A DNA stretch of 15,208 nt from JAVVEW01 sp032251045 (GCA_032251045.1 JAVVEW010000061.1:1-15208); one strand, 5' to 3'; positions 1-6,410 are shown, numbered from the stretch's first letter. The notes: generated by a model from the letters alone, not told the origin. Numbers and translations are program-made.

Positions 1-244
1 CTTTCATGACCTAGGGCAGGACAGTAACACGAGACTTAAGTCTAGCATGGGACGATGCTTAAGGTTTTGATGTCTAAATGGCAACCAGCGATAGCCGTAT
101 AATCGATGCGTGCTCAGCACAGTTATGGGACTGGCAAGGGTCTTGAATGACATGGCAACGTTCTTAGATTGCGCTACGTTGCATCCGGGCTAAGCAGTTA
201 TTCTGACCTTTACGACAGCCTCCAACAAGGGATTTTGCTTGAAT
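1..244. other. Intergenic region downstream of gltX, no supported gene
   Basis: I see no convincing gene here. The longest minus-strand reading frame (4-153, 49 codons) has no ribosome binding site and no recognisable motif, and plus-strand frames stop early. The region holds a perfect 12-base palindrome, AGACTTAAGTCT (32-43), a 5+1+5 palindrome GTGCT-C-AGCAC (110-120), and a 7-bp inverted repeat GCAACGT/ACGTTGC (155-161 and 176-182). A TATAAT at 98-103 has no -35 element at a usable distance. No GC-rich hairpin with a T-run is visible, so the end of the gltX transcript is not marked by a canonical terminator. Confidence 0.5.
167..192 (-). repeat. Fragment of an interspersed 'TAGCCCGGATG...' type repeat
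   Basis: Read on the minus strand this stretch begins TAGCCCGGATGCAACGTAGC and ends GCAATC. Short elements of this kind, with a TAGCCCGGATG start and a GCGCAATCCGGG end, recur between genes in many proteobacterial genomes. That comparison comes from memory, not from a search. A second partial copy of the 3' half appears at 6249-6264. The fragment overlaps a 7-bp inverted repeat (155-161/176-182) and could form a weak hairpin in the gltX 3' region. Confidence 0.4.
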
Positions 245-1660
245 CTAACTTTTGGCTTTCCCCATCTGCTGAATAAACGCCAGCGCCCGGTCGATGCGGC
301 TCAGGGTTTTATCGCGCCCCAGCAGCGCCAATGTGGCATCGATGGATGGTGATTGACCGGTACCGGTCAAGGCCACGCGCAGGGGCTGGGCGACTTTGCC
401 GAGCTTGAGTTCCAGCGTTTCTGAGGTATCAATGACAACCTGGTGCAAAGCGTCTGCTTGCCAATCGGTTAATTCGGCGAATTGCTTGGCCAGGGTTGCC
501 AGAACCTGAGCGGCTTCGCCTTTGAAGTTTTTCTGCGCCGCCTTGGCATCGTAATCCTCAAATTCCTGATAAAAATAGCGGCTGCCTTCGGCCATTTCGA
601 TCAGCGTTTTACTGCGTTCGCGCAACAGCAGCACCACAGCTTTCAGGTCCGGGCCGGCTTCGGGATCGATGCCCCGTTGTTCCAGATAAGGGCGCAGATG
701 TCTTGCCACATGCTCGGGCGCGGCAGTCATGATATGTTGATGGTTGACCCACACCAGCTTTTCCGGATTGAACGCGGACGGCGCGGCGTTGACCGTTTCC
801 AGCCGGAATTTTTCTACCAGCTCATCCAGGGTGAAGATTTCCTGATCGCCATGCGACCAGCCCAGACGCACTAAATAATTCAGCAAGGCTTCGGGCAGAA
901 AGCCTTGCTCGCGGTATTGCAGCACACTGACCGCGCCGTGGCGCTTGGACAGGCGTGCGCCGTCAGCACCGAGAATCATCGGCACATGCGCATAAACCGG
1001 AGGCTTCGCGCCCAGGGCGGAAAGAATGTTGATTTGCCTTGGGGTGTTGTTGATGTGATCGTCACCGCGAATGACATGGGTGACGCCCATGTCCCAATCA
1101 TCGACCACCACGGTCAGATTGTAAGTCGGCGTGCCATCGCCCCGGGCGATGATCAGATCGTCCAATTCTTGATTGCTGACCGTGATCGGGCCTTTGACGG
1201 CGTCGTTAAAAGTCACCACGCCGGTTTTCGGGTTCTTGAAGCGCACCACCGGAGACCGGTCATCGTTGGCTGTCTCCTGGTCACGGCATTTGCCGTCATA
1301 ACGCGGCTTTTCCTTGCGCGCCAGCTGCTCGGAGCGAAGCTGTTCCAGCTCTTCCTTGCTGCAATAGCAATAATAGGCGTCACCTTGCGCCAGCAATTGC
1401 TGGATCACGTCGCGGTAGCGGTCAAAGCGCTGGGTTTGATAAAACGGGCCCTGGTCATAATCCAGTCCCAGCCAGGCCATGCCTTCGAGAATGGCATTGA
1501 CCGATTCCGGAGTCGAGCGCTCCAGGTCGGTATCCTCGATGCGCAAAATGAAGCGCCCGCCGTGCTGACGGGCGTAGAGCCAGGAATACAAGGCGGTACG
1601 GACACCGCCGATATGCAGATAGCCAGTCGGACTGGGCGCGAAACGGGTGGTTACGGTCAT
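245..1660 (-). CDS. gltX: Glutamate--tRNA ligase (GluRS)
   Basis: This cytoplasmic class I aminoacyl-tRNA synthetase charges tRNA-Glu with glutamate using ATP. It is 471 residues, the same length as the E. coli enzyme and colinear with it. The N-terminal catalytic domain opens with FAPSPTG and the HIGH-equivalent HIGG (16-19), followed by RIEDTDLERS. The KMSKS-equivalent is RLSKR (236-240). The C-terminal third fits the helical anticodon-binding domain, so this is full-length GluRS and not the short GluQ paralogue. The zinc site keeps C98, C100 and C125, but the fourth position (His127 in E. coli) is Asp127. It lies 7 bases after the Sel1-protein gene and is the last gene of the cluster. No Shine-Dalgarno is visible before the ATG, only an A-rich stretch, but the start matches the family exactly. 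Confidence 0.98.
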   Translation of the reverse strand: MTVTTRFAPSPTGYLHIGGVRTALYSWLYARQHGGRFILRIEDTDLERSTPESVNAILEGMAWLGLDYDQGPFYQTQRFDRYRDVIQQLLAQGDAYYCYCSKEELEQLRSEQLARKEKPRYDGKCRDQETANDDRSPVVRFKNPKTGVVTFNDAVKGPITVSNQELDDLIIARGDGTPTYNLTVVVDDWDMGVTHVIRGDDHINNTPRQINILSALGAKPPVYAHVPMILGADGARLSKRHGAVSVLQYREQGFLPEALLNYLVRLGWSHGDQEIFTLDELVEKFRLETVNAAPSAFNPEKLVWVNHQHIMTAAPEHVARHLRPYLEQRGIDPEAGPDLKAVVLLLRERSKTLIEMAEGSRYFYQEFEDYDAKAAQKNFKGEAAQVLATLAKQFAELTDWQADALHQVVIDTSETLELKLGKVAQPLRVALTGTGQSPSIDATLALLGRDKTLSRIDRALAFIQQMGKAKS

Positions 1661-1667
1661 ATTTTTT

Positions 1668-2129
1668 TTAAGGATTGGTTAACGCAATAATGCGCTTGGC
1701 ATATTGTTTGGGAATTTGCCGGGCGGCGTTCAGGCGCATGGTTTTGTAACTGAAACCGATGCTGCCGGCCGGGGCTTCGTTTCGGCCCAGAATGGCTTGC
1801 GCGGTGGTCTGGCCGGCGTTGGCGGCGCGTTCATACCAGGCGGTGGCTTTGTCCGGGTCATGCGGCAGACCCAAGCCGCGATCATACATGGCAGCGACCA
1901 GCATCTGCGCTTCCAGCATATCTTGTTCAGCGGCTTTCAGCAGCCATTGACCGGCTTTGGCTTCATCGGTCATATAACCCTGTTGACCACTGAGCAGCAA
2001 CGCGCCCAGCCGGGCCTGGGCCGTTTTGTCACCACTTTGTGCGCGCTGTTCCAGCTCGGCATCCTGGGCAAAGGCAACACCGCTTAACAGCAGCAGTATC
2101 AGGGTAAAAAAGTTGATTTTGTAATTCAT
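1668..2129 (-). CDS. Secreted Sel1-like repeat (TPR-type) protein
   Basis: This 153-residue protein begins with a clear signal peptide: MNYK, a hydrophobic stretch (FFTLILLLLSGVAFA), and a likely cut after residue 21, so it is probably periplasmic. The mature part has about two to three Sel1-like repeats (roughly 33-118), recognisable from the AQARLGALLLSG, WLLKAAEQ and AQMLVAAMYDRGLGL blocks and the AWYERAANAG helix. Such repeats usually form helical solenoids that bind other proteins, and no enzymatic role is implied. The C-terminal 35 residues have no recognised domain. A perfect AGGAGG (2134-2139 on the opposite strand) sits 4 bases before the ATG and fixes the start. The gene lies 33 bases after xseA and 7 bases before gltX, so it is probably co-transcribed. 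Its specific partner is unknown. Confidence 0.85.
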   Translation of the reverse strand: MNYKINFFTLILLLLSGVAFAQDAELEQRAQSGDKTAQARLGALLLSGQQGYMTDEAKAGQWLLKAAEQDMLEAQMLVAAMYDRGLGLPHDPDKATAWYERAANAGQTTAQAILGRNEAPAGSIGFSYKTMRLNAARQIPKQYAKRIIALTNP

Positions 2130-2162
2130 GGCGCCTCCTCTTGATGGGTCATTAAGCGGCTA

Positions 2163-3530
2163 TTATTCCACGCCATCAAGCGAATTTGAAACCAGTGTCA
2201 AGATCTGGCTGTCAAATTTGCCTTCGGCCAGGCGGGTGGTGACGGTTTGCCCGGGTGTTAATTGCCGGACTGAATGAATCAATTGTCCGGTTTCGGCATC
2301 CTTGACCCAGGCGTAGCCTCGATCCAGCACATTTAACGGACTTAACGCATTCAGACCGGTGATGGCCCTGGCCAGACGCTGGCAGCGGTTTTGCCTTGTG
2401 ACCTGGTAAGCGCGGTGCATACGTTGCGTCAAGCTCTGTTGCTGCTGTTTAAGCTGCTGTAAACGTGCTGACAGCCGTATTGCTGATAATCGCCCTTCGA
2501 GTTGGGCTAATTGCTGTTGGCTTTGTTGCAAGCGCCATTGAACACCACGTTTCAGGCGCAGTTCCAGCTCATCCAGACGCTGGGCATGGCGCAACAAGCG
2601 TTGCCCGGGGTGTTGCCGGGCCAGACGCGCATGAAGATGCTGTAAACGCTGACGGCGCAGTGTTTGCTGCTGCTCGAAAAGCCGGGTCAGGCGCTGCTTC
2701 CGGCCAGCCAGTTGCGTTAACCAGCCGGCAGCATCGGGGGCGATATGTTCGGCCGCAGCCGACGGCGTGGCCGCGCGCAGATCAGCGACAAAATCGGCAA
2801 TGGTGAAATCGGTTTCATGGCCGATGCCGGTGACCATCGGCAGATGGCTGTGAAACATCGCACTGGCCACCCGTTCGTCATTAAAAGCCGATAAATCTTC
2901 CAACGAACCACCGCCCCGGCACAGGATCAAGACATCGCATTGCGGCTGCCGATTGGCGTGCTCGATGGCCTGAACGATGCTGGCGGGCGCTTCAGTGCCT
3001 TGCACGATGACCGGGTAAATCAATACCGGCAGCAACGGGCAGCGCCGTTTGAGCACGGTCAACACATCACGCAGCGCGGCGCCCGTGGGCGAGGTGATCA
3101 AGCCAATTTGCTCAGGCCAGGCCGGCAACGGTTTTTTATGCTCGGCCTCGAACCAACCCAGAGCATGCAGTTTATGCTTAAGCTGCAAAAACGCCTGCTG
3201 CAAATCACCCTGACCTTCCGGGATAAGGGCTTCGACAATGAGTTGATAATCGCCCCGTGGCTCGTACACACTGACCTTGCAAGTGGCGATGACGGTTTGC
3301 CCATGTTCGGGGCGGAACTTAAGTTTCTGCCGGTGGCCGCGAAACAAGGCACAGCGCACCTGGGCTTTGTTGTCTTTCAGCGTGAAATAGCAATGCCCGG
3401 ACGAAGGCGTGGTCAGGTTGGAAATTTCGCCTTTGACTCTGATCCTTGAAAAATGGCCTTCCAGAAGCTGCCGGCTTTTCCAGTTCAGGTCGGAAACAGT
3501 CAGGATTTCAGCTTCGTCAGCCAGGGTCAT
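2163..3530 (-). CDS. xseA: Exodeoxyribonuclease VII large subunit
   Basis: This is the catalytic large subunit of exonuclease VII, which degrades single-stranded DNA in both directions to short oligonucleotides, in complex with several copies of the small subunit XseB. It is 455 residues, the usual size. The N-terminal OB-fold (about 10-105) contains the VKGEISN and YFTLKD blocks. The catalytic domain carries CRGGGSLEDL (204-213) and GIGHETDFTIADFVADLRA (235-253), both hallmarks of the family. From about 275 to 410 there is a long Gln/Arg/Leu-rich coiled coil, as expected for XseB binding. A GGAG (3540-3543 on the opposite strand) lies 9 bases before the ATG, and the start overlaps the preceding stop by four bases (ATGA), implying translational coupling. 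xseB is not in this window. Confidence 0.97.
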   Translation of the reverse strand: MTLADEAEILTVSDLNWKSRQLLEGHFSRIRVKGEISNLTTPSSGHCYFTLKDNKAQVRCALFRGHRQKLKFRPEHGQTVIATCKVSVYEPRGDYQLIVEALIPEGQGDLQQAFLQLKHKLHALGWFEAEHKKPLPAWPEQIGLITSPTGAALRDVLTVLKRRCPLLPVLIYPVIVQGTEAPASIVQAIEHANRQPQCDVLILCRGGGSLEDLSAFNDERVASAMFHSHLPMVTGIGHETDFTIADFVADLRAATPSAAAEHIAPDAAGWLTQLAGRKQRLTRLFEQQQTLRRQRLQHLHARLARQHPGQRLLRHAQRLDELELRLKRGVQWRLQQSQQQLAQLEGRLSAIRLSARLQQLKQQQQSLTQRMHRAYQVTRQNRCQRLARAITGLNALSPLNVLDRGYAWVKDAETGQLIHSVRQLTPGQTVTTRLAEGKFDSQILTLVSNSLDGVE

Positions 3531-4015
3531 CGCGTCTGGCTCCGGGCACCGATCAACGACGCGGTAACGATGATCAAAAGCGCCAACAAGCTCAATTCCA
3601 GACCGACGAACATGGCGATTTTGACATAGGCAAAACCGGGATGGACAAAACGCACCAGCCAGCCGGACAGCTCATCACCGACGGCAAACAGATAAACCGC
3701 GCCGCTGAGGCTGATTTTCAGCCACAGCACTATGTCGGTCATAATCATCAGATGGGTCAGGGTCAACACCAGCATGGCCATGCTGAACAAATGAAAATGC
3801 GAGACTTCCAGCAGGCTTTGGTAACTGCGTGGCTGAGTGAAATCCTGTTCCGAACCCAGATAATAGGCGATGACCGAGTCGGCGGTGAGATCCATTTTAT
3901 GAAAATACATCAGCCCGTTACTAAGCCAGAGCAAGGCGATATAACCTAAAAACATCAAAATCAGACTGTTGATCAACAGTTTCCGGTTCTGCTCGCCGGT
4001 AACGAAAAAACGCAT
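3527..4015 (-). CDS. Small four-helix membrane protein, possible redox partner of the FMN protein
   Basis: I do not recognise a named family for this 162-residue protein. Four hydrophobic segments are visible at about 14-36, 72-92, 95-113 and 129-152, so it is an integral inner-membrane protein. Segment 2 and its lead-in contain three histidines (SHFHLFSM, then LTLTHLM: H73, H75, H88), with H39 and H125 near membrane boundaries. Such an arrangement could bind b-type haem or a metal, but this is inference only. It also has acidic Asp and Glu near helix ends (D94, D114, E115). Its ATG shares one base with the stop of the FMN-protein gene (TGATG), with AGGAGG (4026-4031 on the opposite strand) 10 bases upstream, and its own stop overlaps xseA by four bases. 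The tight coupling suggests it works with the FMN-binding protein. Confidence 0.85.
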   Translation of the reverse strand: MRFFVTGEQNRKLLINSLILMFLGYIALLWLSNGLMYFHKMDLTADSVIAYYLGSEQDFTQPRSYQSLLEVSHFHLFSMAMLVLTLTHLMIMTDIVLWLKISLSGAVYLFAVGDELSGWLVRFVHPGFAYVKIAMFVGLELSLLALLIIVTASLIGARSQTR

Positions 4016-4548
4016 CAGGGCTTGGCCTCCTCGATCATGACCTGATATATCGCCAACACTTTCCGGGCGGCGGTCAACGCCGCGCGGGTACTTAAGGTGG
4101 CGCCGCTGATGGCCTGCACGCCTTTGGCGAAATCCAGTTCCTCGATCGGCTTGCCGGACAGCAATTGAAACCAGCGTTCCGGCGGTTCGTATTCCGGTGG
4201 CTCGTGAAATGCCAGCGTCACCACTTGTTCCAGATGGCCATCGGCTGACAACACCAGCAACAAAGTTTCCGGTTTGGTGCGCACGGTTTGCGTTTCAATG
4301 GCGGCATAGCCTTTCACTTGGCCATCGATTTTTCCGGCATAAAGCGTATAAAGCCCTGAATCCAGCTTGGTTTTGGCCAGCTGCTCGATGCGTTGGCTTT
4401 GCTCGGCACTTGGAAACAGAGACACCATGCTCACTTCGGCCTGATCGCCAAAGGCCAGCACCATGGCTTCCTGCTTGCTGTAATAGACTTTCGCCAGGGT
4501 TGGCTGACCGATGGCCAGCAAGACAATCAAAAGAAACCGAAATCGCAT
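4015..4548 (-). CDS. Exported FMN-binding domain protein (NqrC/RnfG type)
   Basis: This is an envelope flavoprotein of the FMN_bind family, whose members can carry FMN covalently linked to threonine by ApbE and pass electrons outside the cytoplasm. With the 4548 start it has 177 residues. It opens MRFRFLLIVLLAIGQPTLA, a good signal peptide. The key motif is SGATLST near the C-terminus, whose Thr would carry the flavin. The Asp three residues before SGAT in the usual Dxx(S/T)GAT motif is Gln here. A proline-rich block, FHEPPEYEPPERW, precedes it and seems typical of this subgroup. An upstream in-frame ATG at 4569 adds seven residues including an acidic one. A TATAAT at 4580-4585 would start transcription only a few bases before that codon, so I prefer 4548. 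The stop overlaps the membrane-protein start. No ApbE gene is in the window. Confidence 0.88.
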   Translation of the reverse strand: MRFRFLLIVLLAIGQPTLAKVYYSKQEAMVLAFGDQAEVSMVSLFPSAEQSQRIEQLAKTKLDSGLYTLYAGKIDGQVKGYAAIETQTVRTKPETLLLVLSADGHLEQVVTLAFHEPPEYEPPERWFQLLSGKPIEELDFAKGVQAISGATLSTRAALTAARKVLAIYQVMIEEAKP

Positions 4549-4579
4549 GGGATTAAACTCTACATTCATTTGGCTGGCT

Positions 4580-4585
4580 ATTATA
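4580..4585 (-). promoter_or_regulatory. Candidate -10 element for the FMN-protein / xseA / gltX cluster
   Basis: The minus strand reads a perfect TATAAT here, between the porin terminator and the FMN-protein gene. No good -35 lies 16-18 bases upstream; a TTGACG is present but only 6 bases away. If used, transcription would begin near 4573, leaving a leader of about 25 bases before the ATG at 4548 and almost none before 4569. The preceding terminator makes an independent promoter plausible. Confidence 0.4.
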
Positions 4586-4613
4586 GCGTATCGTCAAAGC
4601 CTCCATGACGGAC

Positions 4614-4641
4614 AAAAAAAGGCCCGGACAGCAGCCGGGCC
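4614..4641 (-). terminator. Rho-independent terminator of the porin gene
   Basis: On the minus strand a perfect 7-bp GC stem, GGCCCGG / CCGGGCC (4641-4635 and 4627-4621), closes a 7-base loop and is followed at once by seven T residues (4620-4614). It lies 38 bases after the porin stop codon. This is a textbook terminator and separates the porin transcript from the downstream FMN-protein cluster, unless some transcription reads through. Confidence 0.92.
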
Positions 4642-4679
4642 AAACACCACCATGAGGTTCTTGGAGCGGTTGATAATCG

Positions 4680-6086
4680 TCAGAAAATAAAGCCCAGACC
4701 GAGGTTGAAATCATCCGGCAAATCACCGCCGTCGGAATCGAAATTGCGGTAATCGGCTTTCAAAACCACATTGGGGATCGGTTTGTAATTCACACCAATC
4801 TGCCAGATGCGCCGGTCACGAGTAAGGTCGTCAGCAAAGCCATTTGGCGTCGAGGCAATGGTGTCGAATTGTTCATAGCGGAAAAACGGCGCCAGATATT
4901 GAGTACTTTCCGGGAGCAGCAGTGGCAGCACATCGTAGCCGACTTCGGTATACCAACCGTAGTTGTCCTTACCCACCGTCTCACCCCTGGCCCGACTGAG
5001 TACGCCGGCATCGTCGATGTGGCCGTAAGAGCCCAGCGCCCGAAATTCCAGGCCGCGATATTTCCACTGGATATGCGCTTCGTAAAGCTGGGTGAAGACA
5101 TCGGCTTTTTCGCCGGCGAACAGCTGCTCCTGGCCGGAGTTACCCAGATAGGCCGAACCCCCAAAGCTTAGTCCGGGCAAACTGTCGGGGGCATAGTCCA
5201 GCCGACCAACGAAAGCGATATTTTCCGCCTTGGCCTTACCGCCGTTTTGCCGGCCACTGCGAATACCTGCACCACTGAAATCGGCCGCATCCAGGCCATT
5301 GACGGCATAAGTGGTATAAGTTAATCCGGGCAGTAACTCACCAAATAAACCCACACCAATTTCCCGCCAGGTGCTGGGAATAATCTGCCGCTCCACTTCC
5401 GGTCGGTTGTTACCGAAGAAGAACGGCGGTTCGTGAATCGGGTTGATGAAACCCATGGGCATCAACAGCATACCGGCCCGGGCATTGGCCATCGGGTCGA
5501 TGAAAAAATCCAGCGCCGCGAATTCTACCGAGATACTGCCTTCATCATCATCGCCGGAACGAACGAAAGCGTGTTCAAATTCGATTTCGCTGTTGAACAA
5601 AATGTTGTCGGTGAATTTATAGCCTACATACAACACCAGGCGTTCGAAGTCGGTATTGTCGGAACGGTCGCCAGCGGGTTCGTCGCCGACAAAGGTTTGA
5701 TAATTGGCCTCGCCATAGCCGCCGATGGATAAGCCTTGCCCAACTTGATAAACCTTGGACGCCGCAGGCCCCAAGCCATACTGACTTTTATATTCCGGCG
5801 CCTCGGGTATCACCAGCTGCGTTCTGAGTTTTTCCACTTCCTCACTCAATACATCGGTTTTGCGCTCCAGCGTACCCACCTCTGCAGGTGCCTGAGCGGT
5901 GGTACTGATCGCATCCAGCTTGTTTTTCAGTTCATTGATTTGTTCCTGTTGCGCCTGAATGATTTGCCACATCGCTTCAACCGACTCCGGCTTAGGCATG
6001 GCTTCGGTTTCGGCGTACACCGGACTGGCTAAGGTGAATGTGCAGGACAATGCGCCCAACGGACGCCATAATGCGTTAGGGTTCAT
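4680..6086 (-). CDS. Outer-membrane porin with N-terminal coiled coil (phosphate-porin-like fold)
   Basis: This 468-residue protein has a signal peptide with a probable cut after SPVYA (residue 25). A Gln/Glu-rich coiled coil (about 36-92) follows, of the kind that trimerises some porins. From about 118 to the end there are alternating amphipathic strands typical of a beta barrel, starting GLSIGGYGEANYQTF and ending in a C-terminal Phe, the usual outer-membrane assembly signal. A striking conserved-looking block (210-250) includes PMGFINPIHEPPFFFGNN and IIPSTWREIGVGLFGEL. The fold resembles OprO/OprP-like porins, but the substrate cannot be read from sequence. A Fur-box-like site lies 63 bases upstream, suggesting induction under iron limitation. 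No Shine-Dalgarno is obvious before the ATG. The gene ends at a strong terminator and is followed by the FMN-protein cluster. Confidence 0.85.
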   Translation of the reverse strand: MNPNALWRPLGALSCTFTLASPVYAETEAMPKPESVEAMWQIIQAQQEQINELKNKLDAISTTAQAPAEVGTLERKTDVLSEEVEKLRTQLVIPEAPEYKSQYGLGPAASKVYQVGQGLSIGGYGEANYQTFVGDEPAGDRSDNTDFERLVLYVGYKFTDNILFNSEIEFEHAFVRSGDDDEGSISVEFAALDFFIDPMANARAGMLLMPMGFINPIHEPPFFFGNNRPEVERQIIPSTWREIGVGLFGELLPGLTYTTYAVNGLDAADFSGAGIRSGRQNGGKAKAENIAFVGRLDYAPDSLPGLSFGGSAYLGNSGQEQLFAGEKADVFTQLYEAHIQWKYRGLEFRALGSYGHIDDAGVLSRARGETVGKDNYGWYTEVGYDVLPLLLPESTQYLAPFFRYEQFDTIASTPNGFADDLTRDRRIWQIGVNYKPIPNVVLKADYRNFDSDGGDLPDDFNLGLGFIF

Positions 6087-6148
6087 AGGGATGTTCTTGC
6101 AAGCGTGTTAAAAACCAGCCGCAAGCTTAATCAATTACCACTCTTAAT

Positions 6149-6167
6149 GCAAATCATTTTCATTTGC
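6149..6167 (-). promoter_or_regulatory. Fur-box-like operator upstream of the porin gene
   Basis: The minus strand reads GCAAATGAAAATGATTTGC. By my count this agrees with the classical 19-base Fur consensus GATAATGATAATCATTATC at 13 of 19 positions, and it is a good inverted repeat with GCAAAT/ATTTGC arms. It overlaps a possible -35 (TTGCAT, 6147-6152) that lies 17 bases from a weak -10 (TAAGCT), so bound Fur could block RNA polymerase. It is 63 bases from the porin ATG. Iron control of the porin is inferred from this site alone. Confidence 0.68.
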
Positions 6168-6248
6168 TTTTGCTTGTCTTTTTCTCGGTCCCGTGTGTAT
6201 CGAGCTGACATGGCTTTTTCGCGGATCATTGGCTACCGACCGTTTTTG

Positions 6249-6264
6249 CGTGGCGCAATCCGGG
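6249..6264 (+). repeat. Second fragment of the interspersed repeat (3' half)
   Basis: The plus strand reads CGTGGCGCAATCCGGG, which continues the pattern of the minus-strand element at 167-192 (there CGTAGCGCAATC, one mismatch in the shared 12 bases). Together the two look like overlapping pieces of one short intergenic repeat. The match is short and could be chance. Confidence 0.3.
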
Positions 6265-6283
6265 AAGTTCCAGGTTACGTCAT

Positions 6284-6312
6284 GCCCGTATGATGCACTG
6301 CTTCATACGGGC
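6284..6312. repeat. Perfect 10-bp hairpin between the GGDEF-EAL and porin genes
   Basis: GCCCGTATGA (6284-6293) and TCATACGGGC (6303-6312) are exact reverse complements around a 9-base loop. The stem is strong but no T-tract follows on either strand, so it is not a classical intrinsic terminator. It lies about 100 bases beyond the GGDEF-EAL stop and could be an mRNA-end stabilising structure, a REP-like element or a protein-binding palindrome. Confidence 0.6.
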
Positions 6313-6348
6313 TCAGCGCTTGGGAAAATAGCAAGGCATCGAGATGAT

Positions 6349-6365
6349 TAGCGTTGTAAACGCTA
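6349..6365. repeat. 7-bp inverted repeat with 3-base loop
   Basis: TAGCGTT (6349-6355) and AACGCTA (6359-6365) are exact reverse complements separated by GTA. On the minus strand this is 46 bases past the GGDEF-EAL stop. It could act as a 3' mRNA hairpin or as a compact regulator-binding palindrome. No T-run follows and no regulator gene is adjacent. Confidence 0.45.
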
Positions 6366-6410
6366 TAGTGAACCCCATGGTCAAGACAGAATGTGCCTGA
6401 AGTCGAGGCT

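Larger units (their letters stand above)
6087..6410. other. 324-base intergenic region with Fur-like site, repeat fragment and hairpins
   Basis: No gene is supported between the porin start and the stop of the GGDEF-EAL gene. Going up from the porin it contains a Fur-like operator (6149-6167), a repeat fragment (6249-6264), a perfect 10-bp hairpin (6284-6312), a 7-bp hairpin with a 3-base loop (6349-6365), and a 6-bp inverted repeat, CTGAAG/CTTCAG (6397-6414), that overlaps the GGDEF-EAL stop. None of the hairpins is followed by a T-run on the minus strand, so a canonical terminator for the GGDEF-EAL gene is not visible. Confidence 0.6.

Noticed and set aside
98..103. TATAAT as a plus-strand promoter
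   Set aside because: The nearest TTGATG is 25 bases upstream, too far for sigma70, and the gene to the right is on the opposite strand.
4..153. 49-codon minus-strand frame downstream of gltX
   Set aside because: No ribosome binding site, no motif, short length and a location among palindromes and a repeat fragment.
905..1690. 261-codon plus-strand open frame opposite gltX
   Set aside because: It lies entirely antisense to a clear gltX, has no recognisable domain, and is explained by the codon pattern of the real gene.
3446..3949. 167-codon plus-strand open frame opposite the small membrane protein
   Set aside because: It is very rich in Gln and His, as antisense frames of hydrophobic proteins often are, has no motif, and conflicts with the well-spaced minus-strand gene that overlaps xseA by four bases.
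4660..4690. Second Fur-like site near the porin stop (TTGATAATCG)
   Set aside because: Only one half-site resembles the consensus and it overlaps the coding end of the porin gene.
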